DNA of 64,000 nucleotides from DASRHT01 sp035650355 (GTDB taxonomy: Bacteria > Chloroflexota > Ktedonobacteria > Ktedonobacterales > Ktedonobacteraceae): the NCBI GenBank assembly GCA_035650355.1, contig DASRHT010000046.1, positions 62,001-126,000 on the forward strand. Direction: 5' to 3'. How positions within the stretch are numbered: the first letter of the stretch is position 1; every line of letters starts with the position of its first letter. This document shows positions 8,010 to 16,522 of the stretch, piece after piece. The notes under the pieces were generated by a model that saw only the letters and a program-made list of their open reading frames with translations, was not told where the DNA came from and did not search any database. The position numbers and the translations under genes are program-made.

Positions 8010-9221
8010 TCAGGCGCTTAATAGTTCTTTGATCATGACGGCGCCCGCGATTGACCCATCGGCGTTGCTACGCGAGTAGAGCTGCACGATGCCCTCCTGG
8101 GTGCCTCCCTTGAAGGTGGAGCTGAAGCTGACATTGGCGGAGAAGGTGGTGGGACCGTTGCCGGTAGCGCCGTTGGCATCGGCATGCCCGATAGGATTAT
8201 ATAAGTGATCCAGGACCACAACCTGACCAATTTTGCCTTCGAACGCGCTGCCCGTCCCGCTAACGGCGACAGGACTGTTCAAACGGTCGCGATTTTGGGG
8301 AGAGGTAATCGACATGCCGGTAGTCTCGACGGCGGTAGCCTCCCAGATGCCACCATTGGCATTGCCCTCCAACCGGCTCAAGGTGACCTTAATAGTATTG
8401 CCGACCGGGCCGGTGTTTTTGACAGTGACCACTGCATCCACATCATGCTGCCCCCCACCGCTGACAATGGTCGTCTGGGCGCTGGTAGACCATTTCAGGA
8501 GCGTGACTGCAAGATTGCTAGAAACCGTCGCTGCGCTCAGCTTCCACGGGTCATGGCCCTGATTGACCTGCGCCTGGTCGGTCTCGGCTTGATAGCGCGT
8601 CAGATCGGGGAAAAGGCCGGGGAAAGAGACGGGGACAAAGGTGCCTGCGCCATCGGACCACTTAAATTCGCGGAAGAGATCCTGCGTCAGAGCGGCATTT
8701 GCCTTGCCGATGTTAACAGAGGAATTCTGATCGACCTCGCCGGTGAGAACCGTATTATAGTTGCTAATTTTGGCATTACCTTTGTAGAGGCCTTGCAATT
8801 TGAAGACCTGGGCAGGATTGGCATCAGTAATGTTGTTATAGACATAAAGGTCAAGATTAGAGCCGGTGCCGTCAAAGCGCACGGTTACGAGGGCCTGCAA
8901 AGTAGGATTGCCCATTAAATTGGCGCAGGTGACGCTCTCGACCTTGCTGACATTGGCCTGGGTGGGAATAACGGGGTCCCAATGTGAAGGGGCGCTGACG
9001 GCCACAGGACAGGGCTGTGAACCCAGTCCAATGCCGGGGGTTGGTGTGCTTGTACTGACGCTGCTGGTCGCCAGCGTTGTAGGAGAGCTGGACGCGCTCC
9101 CACCACTACTACTCCCGCCAGGCATGCTACAAGCGGTCAGAAGGCCCGCCAGCAGGAAAAGCAGGCTCAGACTCATAGCGATCCCTTGATGTTTACCAGA
9201 GCTAAAAAGTTTTTTTTGCAT
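8010..9221 (-). CDS. Secreted lipoprotein with a C-terminal Gmad2-like Ig domain
   Basis: From the ATG at 9221 (GGAGAGG upstream) the protein has a lipoprotein signal: a basic start (MQKKLFSSGKHQG), a hydrophobic core and the lipobox LLTACS. It should be anchored outside the membrane. A Ser/Gly/Thr-rich linker follows, then a ~300-residue domain I do not recognise. The last ~95 residues (ITSPQNRDRLNSPVAVSGTG ... FEGKIGQVVVLD) resemble the Gmad2 immunoglobulin-like domain found in sporulation and germination proteins. Total length is 403 residues. Earlier in-frame starts, including one at 9299, lack a signal-like N terminus. Its own terminator lies downstream, so it is probably monocistronic. 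Function is unknown. Confidence 0.85.
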   Translation of the reverse strand: MQKKLFSSGKHQGIAMSLSLLFLLAGLLTACSMPGGSSSGGSASSSPTTLATSSVSTSTPTPGIGLGSQPCPVAVSAPSHWDPVIPTQANVSKVESVTCANLMGNPTLQALVTVRFDGTGSNLDLYVYNNITDANPAQVFKLQGLYKGNAKISNYNTVLTGEVDQNSSVNIGKANAALTQDLFREFKWSDGAGTFVPVSFPGLFPDLTRYQAETDQAQVNQGHDPWKLSAATVSSNLAVTLLKWSTSAQTTIVSGGGQHDVDAVVTVKNTGPVGNTIKVTLSRLEGNANGGIWEATAVETTGMSITSPQNRDRLNSPVAVSGTGSAFEGKIGQVVVLDHLYNPIGHADANGATGNGPTTFSANVSFSSTFKGGTQEGIVQLYSRSNADGSIAGAVMIKELLSA

Positions 9222-9389
9222 CATACCTCTCCAAAAAGCACTGTTTATTTTTAGATAAACAATGATTCCTTGCTTCGAATCCTTACGGATCTGCTGCATC
9301 TGACAACATTATAATGAAGCAACAACTGGAGAGTTATGCGTCATCTCATAGTTTCATTGTGACCTGGACAACAAGGTTGCGGGGCCGGA

Positions 9390-12300
9390 TCAGACATAGC
9401 GTAATGCCTCGGCGGGTGCAACTTTGCCTGCCTGCCACGATGGCAGCAGAGCGCCGAGGAACGAAGCCAGGAAGGCCACGCCGATAATCAATCCAATCTC
9501 CTGCCACGGCACGCTAAATATCAGGCCGGTCTGGTATTGCTCGAAGAAGTTGGCGGCAAAAATATTGTGGGCCAGAATCAGCCCCAGGATCACGCCTAGA
9601 ATGCTGCCAAGCGCACCCACCAGGAACGACTCAAGCAAAAACACCGACTGGATCAGGCGACGACTACATCCCAGAGCACGTAGCATGCCTATTTGCTGCC
9701 GCCGCTCGACAACTGCTCGCGTCCCTGTAATCGCCAGGGCCGCAACTCCGAGCAACAACACCATGCCAACGATACCAAGCAAGACATTGCTCAGCAGAAT
9801 GCGCGGCCCGCGCACCTGCCAGATCGCGTCCTCCAACACCGTCGTTTCCAGCCCATTATCAAGATACGCCGAACCGAGCGCAAGAGCCAGCGCCCGCTTA
9901 TCCTGCCCTGGCGCCACTTTAAAATAATAGGTCTGCGGATCGCTGCTGACATTATCAACCGTGCCAACGCCAGCAAGGCTATAGTTGCTGCGAGGAATAT
10001 ACAGACCAAAATGAGCGCTATCGCTGTTATCAACCACGCCGATAATAGTCAGCTTGATCGCTTCCTTCCCCTGAAGGCTCGTGACCCATATCGGCGTGGG
10101 AGCGAAAACCGTGTCGCCCTGGTAAACGCCGCTGAGCGAGAAGGTGAGGCGAGGATCGAAGTTGGGCGGCGTGGCAGGAGCGCCCACGTCAGCCGCCTGG
10201 GGCGTCGAAGGATCATAGACGGAGGTGTTGAGCGCAACGTTAGGATTGAAAGGCAGGGCGCTACTATCGATGAGCGCATAATCAGGATGCGCTTGTAATG
10301 CTTGCCAGACCGCGTTATCGCTGGCGAAACCGTTCGCGCGCGCCTTCAAGTGCAGCCCATAGCCCTGCAAAAAGCCGCCGCTGACAATCTGCGCGGGATA
10401 AGTGGTCCAGCGGGGAGCGTCGGAGCTGAGCTGGATCACGCCCACGGCTGTCGTACTGCGCACCCCGATGGCGGAAAAATCCTGTGGATCAATGCCATGT
10501 TGCGCCAGCGACGAGCGGATATCGGGTATCGAATTGAAAAACGCCGTCGCCTGAATATCATAGCCGCCGGTCTGAGTATTAATATCGACATAACTGTTCT
10601 GCATCGCATTGGTGATGACCGCCATTACCGTCATTGAAAACACCACCAGGCTAAACATGACCATGCTCAAGCCCGTGCGGAAGCGGCGGTGCAGAGGATA
10701 GGCCAGAGCCAGCCGGGCTACTGCGGAGGCGCCTGGAATGCGCGCACAGAAGGTAAACAATGGGTTGAGCAGCATCTTCGCGTTCATGATGATCACCCAG
10801 GCCGCACCTAGCACCATCATCATAGCCGCCACAAAGAACACCTCAATGCCTCCCTGAAAACGCGGCAGGCCCAGATTGCCCACCACGTCAAAGGGCAGCG
10901 CCCAGTAGGCGACGATGGGCAGGCCAACCAGGAAGGCGAACAATCCGGCAGCCACATTTCTGCGTTCCATCGAATAGCCGCCGTTGCGCCTCCAGTTGAC
11001 GAAGAGCATGATTTGCTCTATCAATGCTTTGACCAGCAGGCCACCGCCGATCACAATCAGCGAAAGGCCAAGCGAGAACGGGATCACCTGAGTGCTCTCC
11101 AGGCCCGTCTGCATCAGCAACAGGCCAGCCAGTAGCGGCAAGAAGCCCATCCTCACCAGCTCGCGCACCAGGCTCACAAAAATATCAGGAATAAGCTCAA
11201 GCAAGACGCGGCGCACGCGGCGCAAAGAGCGGCGGACCGCCACGCGTTTCGTAGCCGGAGCAGCAGTTCTGCGTCCGGTTCGTCCCACGATGCCAAGCGA
11301 TTGCAGCAGTCGCACGCCTATTTCACCCAGTGAGAGCGTCGAGCGTCCTGCCTCTGAGAGATCCCGTATCGCCTCCACCACCGTCATGCGGCTGACCAGC
11401 CAGGAAGAGAGCGCGACCGCGAAGAAGGTAAAAATCACACCAAGACAATAGGCAATAATTATGCTGCGGGGCTGAAACGTCACCGTCAGGGGAAAATTGA
11501 AACGCGCCAGCACGGGTCCAAGCAGCGTAATCAGCAGGTAACCGGCCCCTATACCGAAAAGCAAGCCGACAAACGATGCCAGCAGATCGTAGACAGTGCC
11601 CTCAAAAAGGAACATAAATATCAGGTGACGACGCTGCACACCAATGGCCCGCGCCATTCCCATCTCAGTACGTCGCTCGGCTGCCAGCAGCACAAAAATC
11701 AGGAAGATCAGCAGGAGGCCAATAGCCAGCGCAAAAAGGCTAAACAGGGCAAAGACTTGTGAGAAAATATCCTGCGCCTTCTGTGAATTCTGCACCCCCT
11801 GCACTTTGACCTGGATCACATTCACGCGCGGGAACCAGTGGCGTATTGTCTGCGACACCTGATCAGACAGCGCAAGGCCGCTCAGCCCGCTCCCTCGATT
11901 GGCAATATAGACCTCGTTAATCTCATCATCCAACCCTTCAATCGTATGGAAGGTCTGCAACTGGCTCAACAGCGCGGGATTATCCCCCACCAATCCCCCA
12001 TTATTCACAATTGCGGCCACCGAGAGCGTATAGCGGCGACCAGGCCAGCGCGATGAGTAGAGATAAAGCGTATCACCAGCATGAGCATTGAGCAATTGCG
12101 CTACTGTCTGGTTTAAATAGACCTGGTCGGGCTTGAGAGCGGCGATGGTCAGCGTTTGCTTTGTAGCAATATCTTGCATACCGCCGAAGCCTTTTTCGCT
12201 GCCCGGGATCACCGCCAGACCAGTCACCGCTGAGCGCACCTGGCGAGAAGTCTGGTCTGCCACCAGCAAATCATGCTCCTGCAAGGCCGCGCCAATCGCC

Positions 12301-12671
12301 ATAATATCGGGATCATTGCGCGCCCGATCTACCAGACCATAGTAGACCCCATCGCGAAACAGGCCGAGCGGACCACGCCCCCCCTCGATCAATTCATCAA
12401 TGCCGCCCCAGTTATAGACCGCGACACTCTGGACCGTCGCGGTCAGCACATCGCCGGTCGCCAGCACACTGGAGAGCAACGTGGTCGAGAGCATCAGGGC
12501 GAAGACGATCAACACCATCTGCATGCGTCGCCGTGGAATATTGCGCACACCGATCTTAAAAAAGATCGCGTTAAAGAGCGCCAGCAACACCACCACGACG
12601 ATAATCGCCGTAGTGATTATTCCCAGAATAAGAGTCAGCGTATCAATGGGAATGCCAAAAAGTTCTATCAT
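9390..12671 (-). CDS. Large FtsX/MacB-type ABC transporter permease
   Basis: This 1093-residue membrane protein has an N-terminal membrane segment (residues ~8-35), a large extracytoplasmic domain, a first FtsX core with three segments (~310-430, containing AAERRTEMGMARAIGVQRRHL), a middle block of extra membrane segments (~490-680), a second external domain, and a second FtsX core at the C terminus (VVERRQQIGMLRALGCSRRLIQ, three final segments). This is the duplicated architecture of LolCE/MacB-like permeases that power extracytoplasmic processes rather than importing a solute. It overlaps the preceding SGNH gene by four bases (ATGA), which argues for one transcript. No ATPase is adjacent; the ATPases at 54-56 kb belong to a different cluster. 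Confidence 0.88.
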   Translation of the reverse strand: MIELFGIPIDTLTLILGIITTAIIVVVVLLALFNAIFFKIGVRNIPRRRMQMVLIVFALMLSTTLLSSVLATGDVLTATVQSVAVYNWGGIDELIEGGRGPLGLFRDGVYYGLVDRARNDPDIMAIGAALQEHDLLVADQTSRQVRSAVTGLAVIPGSEKGFGGMQDIATKQTLTIAALKPDQVYLNQTVAQLLNAHAGDTLYLYSSRWPGRRYTLSVAAIVNNGGLVGDNPALLSQLQTFHTIEGLDDEINEVYIANRGSGLSGLALSDQVSQTIRHWFPRVNVIQVKVQGVQNSQKAQDIFSQVFALFSLFALAIGLLLIFLIFVLLAAERRTEMGMARAIGVQRRHLIFMFLFEGTVYDLLASFVGLLFGIGAGYLLITLLGPVLARFNFPLTVTFQPRSIIIAYCLGVIFTFFAVALSSWLVSRMTVVEAIRDLSEAGRSTLSLGEIGVRLLQSLGIVGRTGRRTAAPATKRVAVRRSLRRVRRVLLELIPDIFVSLVRELVRMGFLPLLAGLLLMQTGLESTQVIPFSLGLSLIVIGGGLLVKALIEQIMLFVNWRRNGGYSMERRNVAAGLFAFLVGLPIVAYWALPFDVVGNLGLPRFQGGIEVFFVAAMMMVLGAAWVIIMNAKMLLNPLFTFCARIPGASAVARLALAYPLHRRFRTGLSMVMFSLVVFSMTVMAVITNAMQNSYVDINTQTGGYDIQATAFFNSIPDIRSSLAQHGIDPQDFSAIGVRSTTAVGVIQLSSDAPRWTTYPAQIVSGGFLQGYGLHLKARANGFASDNAVWQALQAHPDYALIDSSALPFNPNVALNTSVYDPSTPQAADVGAPATPPNFDPRLTFSLSGVYQGDTVFAPTPIWVTSLQGKEAIKLTIIGVVDNSDSAHFGLYIPRSNYSLAGVGTVDNVSSDPQTYYFKVAPGQDKRALALALGSAYLDNGLETTVLEDAIWQVRGPRILLSNVLLGIVGMVLLLGVAALAITGTRAVVERRQQIGMLRALGCSRRLIQSVFLLESFLVGALGSILGVILGLILAHNIFAANFFEQYQTGLIFSVPWQEIGLIIGVAFLASFLGALLPSWQAGKVAPAEALRYV

Positions 12672-13396
12672 AGGCCGTTTTTCTGTAGCACCTGATAAAA
12701 AATCTCCGCCAGTCGTGAATAACCGATAGCATTGGGATGGAAGCCATCATCGCTGATATACTCCGGGTGACTCGCCAGTTCACGCCAATCCTGATAAAGA
12801 TCGACCAGCACAGCATGATGCCGCTGTACAATAGTCGCGATAGCGGTGTTGTACGCTTGAATCTGCTCACGCAAAGCCGGGAGTTCCTGGGGCTGAGCCT
12901 GGAAACGAGGCAACAGGGTAAGGTCGGGCACGTTGCCCACTAGCACGCGCGCGTGAGGCAACGCCGTCTGCAACTTGCCTAACAATTGATCAAGATCGTG
13001 GGAATAGTTATCGAGCGGCACATTGTCAGCCAGATCATTAACAGCCAGCCAGACCGTCACCAGATCTGGATGCGAATCAAGGGCCACTGGCAATTCCATA
13101 TTCAGCGCATCATGCACATGGATACCGGGAATGCCTAAATTGATCAGGCGTACACCATTCCCTAATTTAAGTGTCAGATCGGCAGCCCAATTCTCTGAAG
13201 GAGGGTCATCGGCTCCGGTACCAAAGGTATCAGAGGCACCAATCGCCACATAGGTAAGACGAGCAGGCGGGGGCTGCTGAAGCCGCAAAGCGCCTGTCGG
13301 AGACTGCCCTCCAGAAAAAATAGCACAACTCGCCAAACAACCGGATAGCGTAAGAACCAGTATACACAGTGAAACGTACCGTCTGGTATAGGTCAT
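12668..13396 (-). CDS. SGNH/GDSL-family lipoprotein hydrolase
   Basis: From the ATG at 13396 (GGGAGCG upstream) the protein begins MTYTRRYVSLCILVLTLSGC, a lipoprotein signal with a lipobox at LSGC (or LASC a few residues on). The mature part shows SGNH blocks: GASDTFGTG (catalytic Ser), a glycine-containing block around NLGIPG, AVNDLADNV (Asn), and the terminal SDDGFHPNAIGY with Asp and His. It should be an exported esterase or acetylhydrolase. A start at 13480 adds a non-signal extension and was rejected. Its stop overlaps the start of the FtsX-type permease, so the enzyme and transporter may serve one envelope process. Confidence 0.88.
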   Translation of the reverse strand: MTYTRRYVSLCILVLTLSGCLASCAIFSGGQSPTGALRLQQPPPARLTYVAIGASDTFGTGADDPPSENWAADLTLKLGNGVRLINLGIPGIHVHDALNMELPVALDSHPDLVTVWLAVNDLADNVPLDNYSHDLDQLLGKLQTALPHARVLVGNVPDLTLLPRFQAQPQELPALREQIQAYNTAIATIVQRHHAVLVDLYQDWRELASHPEYISDDGFHPNAIGYSRLAEIFYQVLQKNGL

Positions 13397-13550
13397 AGAA
13401 AATCGCTCCCAGACAGCGCAGTGGAAACTGCGACCCCTGCCAATGCACACCTGGCATTGCTGCCAGGGCAACCATATCACTCACAAAAAGTGAATATACA
13501 CTACTATTCATTACGCAAAATCGTTACGGCGAGCCCCACTAATACAAGAT

Positions 13551-13790
13551 TTAGTGCGGGGTAAAAGCAGTACTAAGTATAGACACCAGGCCGAACAGGA
13601 TGATAAAGACGATAGTTAGATTGAAGATCAACCGCTCGACGCCGCGCCGCGTTTTGAACACAGAGCCTGCACTGCTGCCACCGAAGGCGCTGCCAAGCCC
13701 AGCTCCACGCACCTGCAATAAAATAAAGACGATCACTATTGCACACAGGATGATTTGTACTATTCTAATAGCTGGAAGCCATTGTTGCAC
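13551..13790 (-). CDS. secG: Protein translocase subunit SecG
   Basis: SecG is the small auxiliary subunit of the SecYEG translocon. The 79-residue product has two membrane segments (IVQIILCAIVIVFILLQ and LIFNLTIVFIILFGLVSIL) separated by the typical glycine-rich loop GAGLGSAFGGSSAGSVFKTRRG. The start is GTG at 13790, seven bases after GAGGAG; much longer in-frame extensions have no SecG similarity. It is divergent from the MBL-fold gene. Confidence 0.93.
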   Translation of the reverse strand: MQQWLPAIRIVQIILCAIVIVFILLQVRGAGLGSAFGGSSAGSVFKTRRGVERLIFNLTIVFIILFGLVSILSTAFTPH

Positions 13791-13930
13791 GATTTTCTCC
13801 TCGCTTTCGCATGTACCTGAACCCAAACCAGAGTAGTTTGTGGAGATTATACCATAGGGCGGTGTCCCCGTCGAGTCCGTCGCGAGCAGCTCAAGCGTAC
13901 GTGCGCTCATAATATTGGGGACAAAGTATC

Positions 13931-13960
13931 TTGCAGTGGATTGAATTTCTATGGTAAAAT
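13931..13960 (+). promoter_or_regulatory. Putative promoter of the MBL-fold gene
   Basis: TTGCAG (13931-13936), an 18-base spacer and TAAAAT (13955-13960) precede the gene at 14023. An imperfect hairpin (TTCGGGCG and complement, 13965-13995) lies at the predicted transcript start and could act in the leader. Confidence 0.4.
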
Positions 13961-14022
13961 ACAATTCGGGCGAGGACACTAGGTCCCCGCCCGAACTTAT
14001 TGTGAGAGAAGCAGAGCAGATC

Positions 14023-14673
14023 ATGGAAATATCCTGGCTGGGCCACTCTTGTTTTTTATTACGTGGCAAAAATGTCCTACTGGTCACAGACCCATTCTCT
14101 CCCCAGCATGGCCCCTCGCAAGGGGAGCCGCCGCGACTGGGCAAGAGCAACGCCTCTATCGTCACCATCAGCCATAACCACCCCAGTCACAACTATGTCA
14201 TGGGGGTCGGGGGTAAACCCTATGTGGTGCGAGGGCCGGGCGAATACGAGATCAGCGATGTGCTGATCACAGGCGTCTCCTCCTATCACGACGACAAGCA
14301 TGGGCAGGAGCAGGGTCGCAACACGATCTATGTTATCCACATGGATGACGTTGTCCTCTGCCACCTCGGCGATCTGGGCCATACGTTACAGGAGGAACAA
14401 CTGGAGATCGTGGCCGACGCCGACGTGCTCTTTGTGCCTATCGGGGGGCAAAATACTGTGAATGCGACTCAGGCCGCTGAAATTATTAGCCAGGTCGAGC
14501 CGCGTATCGCCATCCCCATGCACTACCGACCAGCGAGTGGCGGCACGCCCGATCCACTCGACAAATTCTGCCGCGAGATGGGGGTAGAGAGCATCGAGGC
14601 ACAACCAAAAATCGTCGTTACCAAAAGTAATTTACCTGTAGAAACACAGGTTATGTTGCTCCAGCCACGCTGA
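14023..14673 (+). CDS. MBL-fold metallo-hydrolase-like protein with altered metal motif
   Basis: This 216-residue protein belongs to the COG2220/UPF0173 branch of the metallo-beta-lactamase fold (MEISWLGHSCFLLRG at the start). The usual H-x-H-x-D-H motif reads SHNHPSHN, with Ser in place of the metal-binding Asp. The later Asp (HLGDLGH) and the final histidine (IPMHYRP) are present. Metal binding may therefore be altered, or the enzyme may use one metal ion. I chose the ATG at 14023; the frame runs further upstream through the leader hairpin without family similarity. pyrG follows on the same strand after ~160 bases with a repeat element in between. Confidence 0.8.
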   Translation: MEISWLGHSCFLLRGKNVLLVTDPFSPQHGPSQGEPPRLGKSNASIVTISHNHPSHNYVMGVGGKPYVVRGPGEYEISDVLITGVSSYHDDKHGQEQGRNTIYVIHMDDVVLCHLGDLGHTLQEEQLEIVADADVLFVPIGGQNTVNATQAAEIISQVEPRIAIPMHYRPASGGTPDPLDKFCREMGVESIEAQPKIVVTKSNLPVETQVMLLQPR

Positions 14674-14736
14674 TTGGCGTGCTTTAAGCAAAACGTCTCT
14701 TTTACATAACGGCACATATTCAACGGCAAGGCACTG

Positions 14737-14803
14737 CCTTACCGCGCTCCCACGATGAATCGGGGAGCTACAGCGCGTCAGCGTTGGAGCGCGGAATATC
14801 AAG
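14737..14803 (-). repeat. Family-2 hairpin repeat in the pyrG leader
   Basis: Read on the minus strand: CTTGATATT, stem CCGCGCTCC, a 35-base loop beginning AACGCTG, complementary stem, then TAAGG. Plus-strand stem arms are 14742-14750 and 14786-14794. Its loop shares the string CACGATGAATCGGGGAGCTA with the copy at 26060. Confidence 0.75.
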
Positions 14804-14831
14804 GCTCCCGTGATTTTGGAGGATTCTTAAC

Positions 14832-16517
14832 ATGTCAAAATTTATCTTTGTAACAGGGGGTGTGGCATCTTCCGTGGGCAAGGGCATCAGTGTCGCCTCT
14901 CTTGGTCGTCTCCTGAAGAATCGCGGGGTCTCCGTCTCGCTTATGAAATTGGACCCATATATCAACGTCGATCCAGGCACGATGTCGCCCTACCAGCATG
15001 GCGAGGTCTTCGTCACCGATGATGGCGCGGAAACGGACCTGGACCTGGGCCATTACGAGCGTTTTACCGACGAGCCCGTCTACCAGGCCAATAACCTGAC
15101 AACCGGCCAGGTCTACGCCTCGGTGATTGGCAAAGAGCGGCGCGGCGAATACCTGGGCGGCACCATCCAGGTGATTCCCCATATCACCAACGAGATTAAA
15201 GATCGCATTCACGCCGTCGCCCGCCGGTCAGATGCCGATGTGATCATCGTGGAGGTCGGCGGAACCGTCGGCGATATCGAAGGCGAGCCATTTTTAGAAG
15301 CCATTCGCCAGATGCGCAAAGACGTTGGACGGCGCGATGTGCTCTACATCCACGTCACGCTGCTCCCCTATATCGGCGCGACCAAAGAATTGAAGACGAA
15401 GCCCACCCAGCACAGTGTCAAAGAACTCCTGCGCGTCGGCATTCAACCAGATGTGATCATCTGCCGCTCGGACCTGCCAATGAGCGAAGAATTGCGCGAG
15501 AAGATCGCGCTTTTCTGCAATATTGAGGCCAGAGCGGTCATTCCTATGCTCACCGCCGAAACTATTTACGAGGTGCCACTCATTTTAGAGGATCTTGGTC
15601 TGGGCGAATACCTGGTCAATGAACTGGGATTGAAAAAACAAGAGCCGCAGATGCAGGAATGGCAGGACCTGGTGGCGAAAATTAAAAGCCCACGCCCGGA
15701 GTTGACTATTGGCCTGGTGGGCAAATATGTCGAGCTGCACGACGCGTACATCTCCGTTGCTGAGGCGTTGCGCCACGCCGGTTGGCACCACAACGTCGAT
15801 GTACGCATCAAGTGGATCAACTCCGAGGCACTGGAGCAGATGGGCGACAACTACGCTGCCGTGCTGGAGGATGTCGCAGGCATTGTGGTGCCCGGCGGCT
15901 TTGGGCATCGTGGGATCGAGGGCAAGGTGAAAGCGGCAGGCTTTGCGCGCCGCAACAACATTCCCTATCTGGGCCTGTGTCTGGGCTTGCAGGTTGCCGT
16001 CATCGAGTTCACGCGCAACGTACTGGGGCTGCCGGGGGCTAATAGCAGTGAGTTCGATCCGCAAACGCCTTATCCCGTCATCGACCTGATGGTGACGCAG
16101 CGCCAGATCGCAGACAAGGGTGGAACCATGCGCCTGGGCAACTGGGTCTGCTGCCTCACGCCTGGCACAAAAGCCTATCAGGCATACGGTGAACCTATCG
16201 TCTTTGAGCGCCATCGCCATCGCTATGAATTCAATAACGAGTATCGCAAACGTATGGAGGCGCACGGAGTTGTGATCAGCGGTCGCTCAGCCGACAACAG
16301 CCTGGTCGAAGTGATTGAGCTGGCCAATCACCCCTGGTTTGTTGCTTCACAGTTCCATCCCGAATTCAAAAGCCGCCCCACGCGCCCGCATCCCCTGTTC
16401 CGCGATTTCATCGGGGCCTGCGTGCAAACGAGCAGCAAGGGGCAATACCAGAAAAATGATAGGGCATTCGAGCTAGAGCCGAGCAGAGTCCTGCCCGACT
16501 CACGAATCGAGATGTAA
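14832..16517 (+). CDS. pyrG: CTP synthase
   Basis: PyrG converts UTP to CTP with ATP and glutamine. The 561-residue protein has the N-terminal synthase domain (MSKFIFVTGGVASSVGKGIS, the ATP loop, and KLDPYINVDPGTMSPYQHGE) to about residue 270, and a C-terminal class-I glutamine amidotransferase domain. The amidotransferase nucleophile is C383 (GLCLGLQ), with H509 and E511 in FHPEF. The ATG has GGAGG eight bases upstream. The leader contains a structured repeat (14737-14803); I do not see the GGGC start or attenuator used for pyrG control in Firmicutes. The next gene starts six bases after the stop. Confidence 0.97.
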   Translation: MSKFIFVTGGVASSVGKGISVASLGRLLKNRGVSVSLMKLDPYINVDPGTMSPYQHGEVFVTDDGAETDLDLGHYERFTDEPVYQANNLTTGQVYASVIGKERRGEYLGGTIQVIPHITNEIKDRIHAVARRSDADVIIVEVGGTVGDIEGEPFLEAIRQMRKDVGRRDVLYIHVTLLPYIGATKELKTKPTQHSVKELLRVGIQPDVIICRSDLPMSEELREKIALFCNIEARAVIPMLTAETIYEVPLILEDLGLGEYLVNELGLKKQEPQMQEWQDLVAKIKSPRPELTIGLVGKYVELHDAYISVAEALRHAGWHHNVDVRIKWINSEALEQMGDNYAAVLEDVAGIVVPGGFGHRGIEGKVKAAGFARRNNIPYLGLCLGLQVAVIEFTRNVLGLPGANSSEFDPQTPYPVIDLMVTQRQIADKGGTMRLGNWVCCLTPGTKAYQAYGEPIVFERHRHRYEFNNEYRKRMEAHGVVISGRSADNSLVEVIELANHPWFVASQFHPEFKSRPTRPHPLFRDFIGACVQTSSKGQYQKNDRAFELEPSRVLPDSRIEM

Positions 16518-16522
16518 AGACA

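Noticed and set aside
8205..8918. 237-residue plus-strand open frame
   Set aside because: It lies antisense within the lipoprotein gene, has no ribosome-binding site and no protein-like domain pattern.
15585..16265. 226-residue minus-strand open frame
   Set aside because: Antisense to the amidotransferase domain of pyrG.
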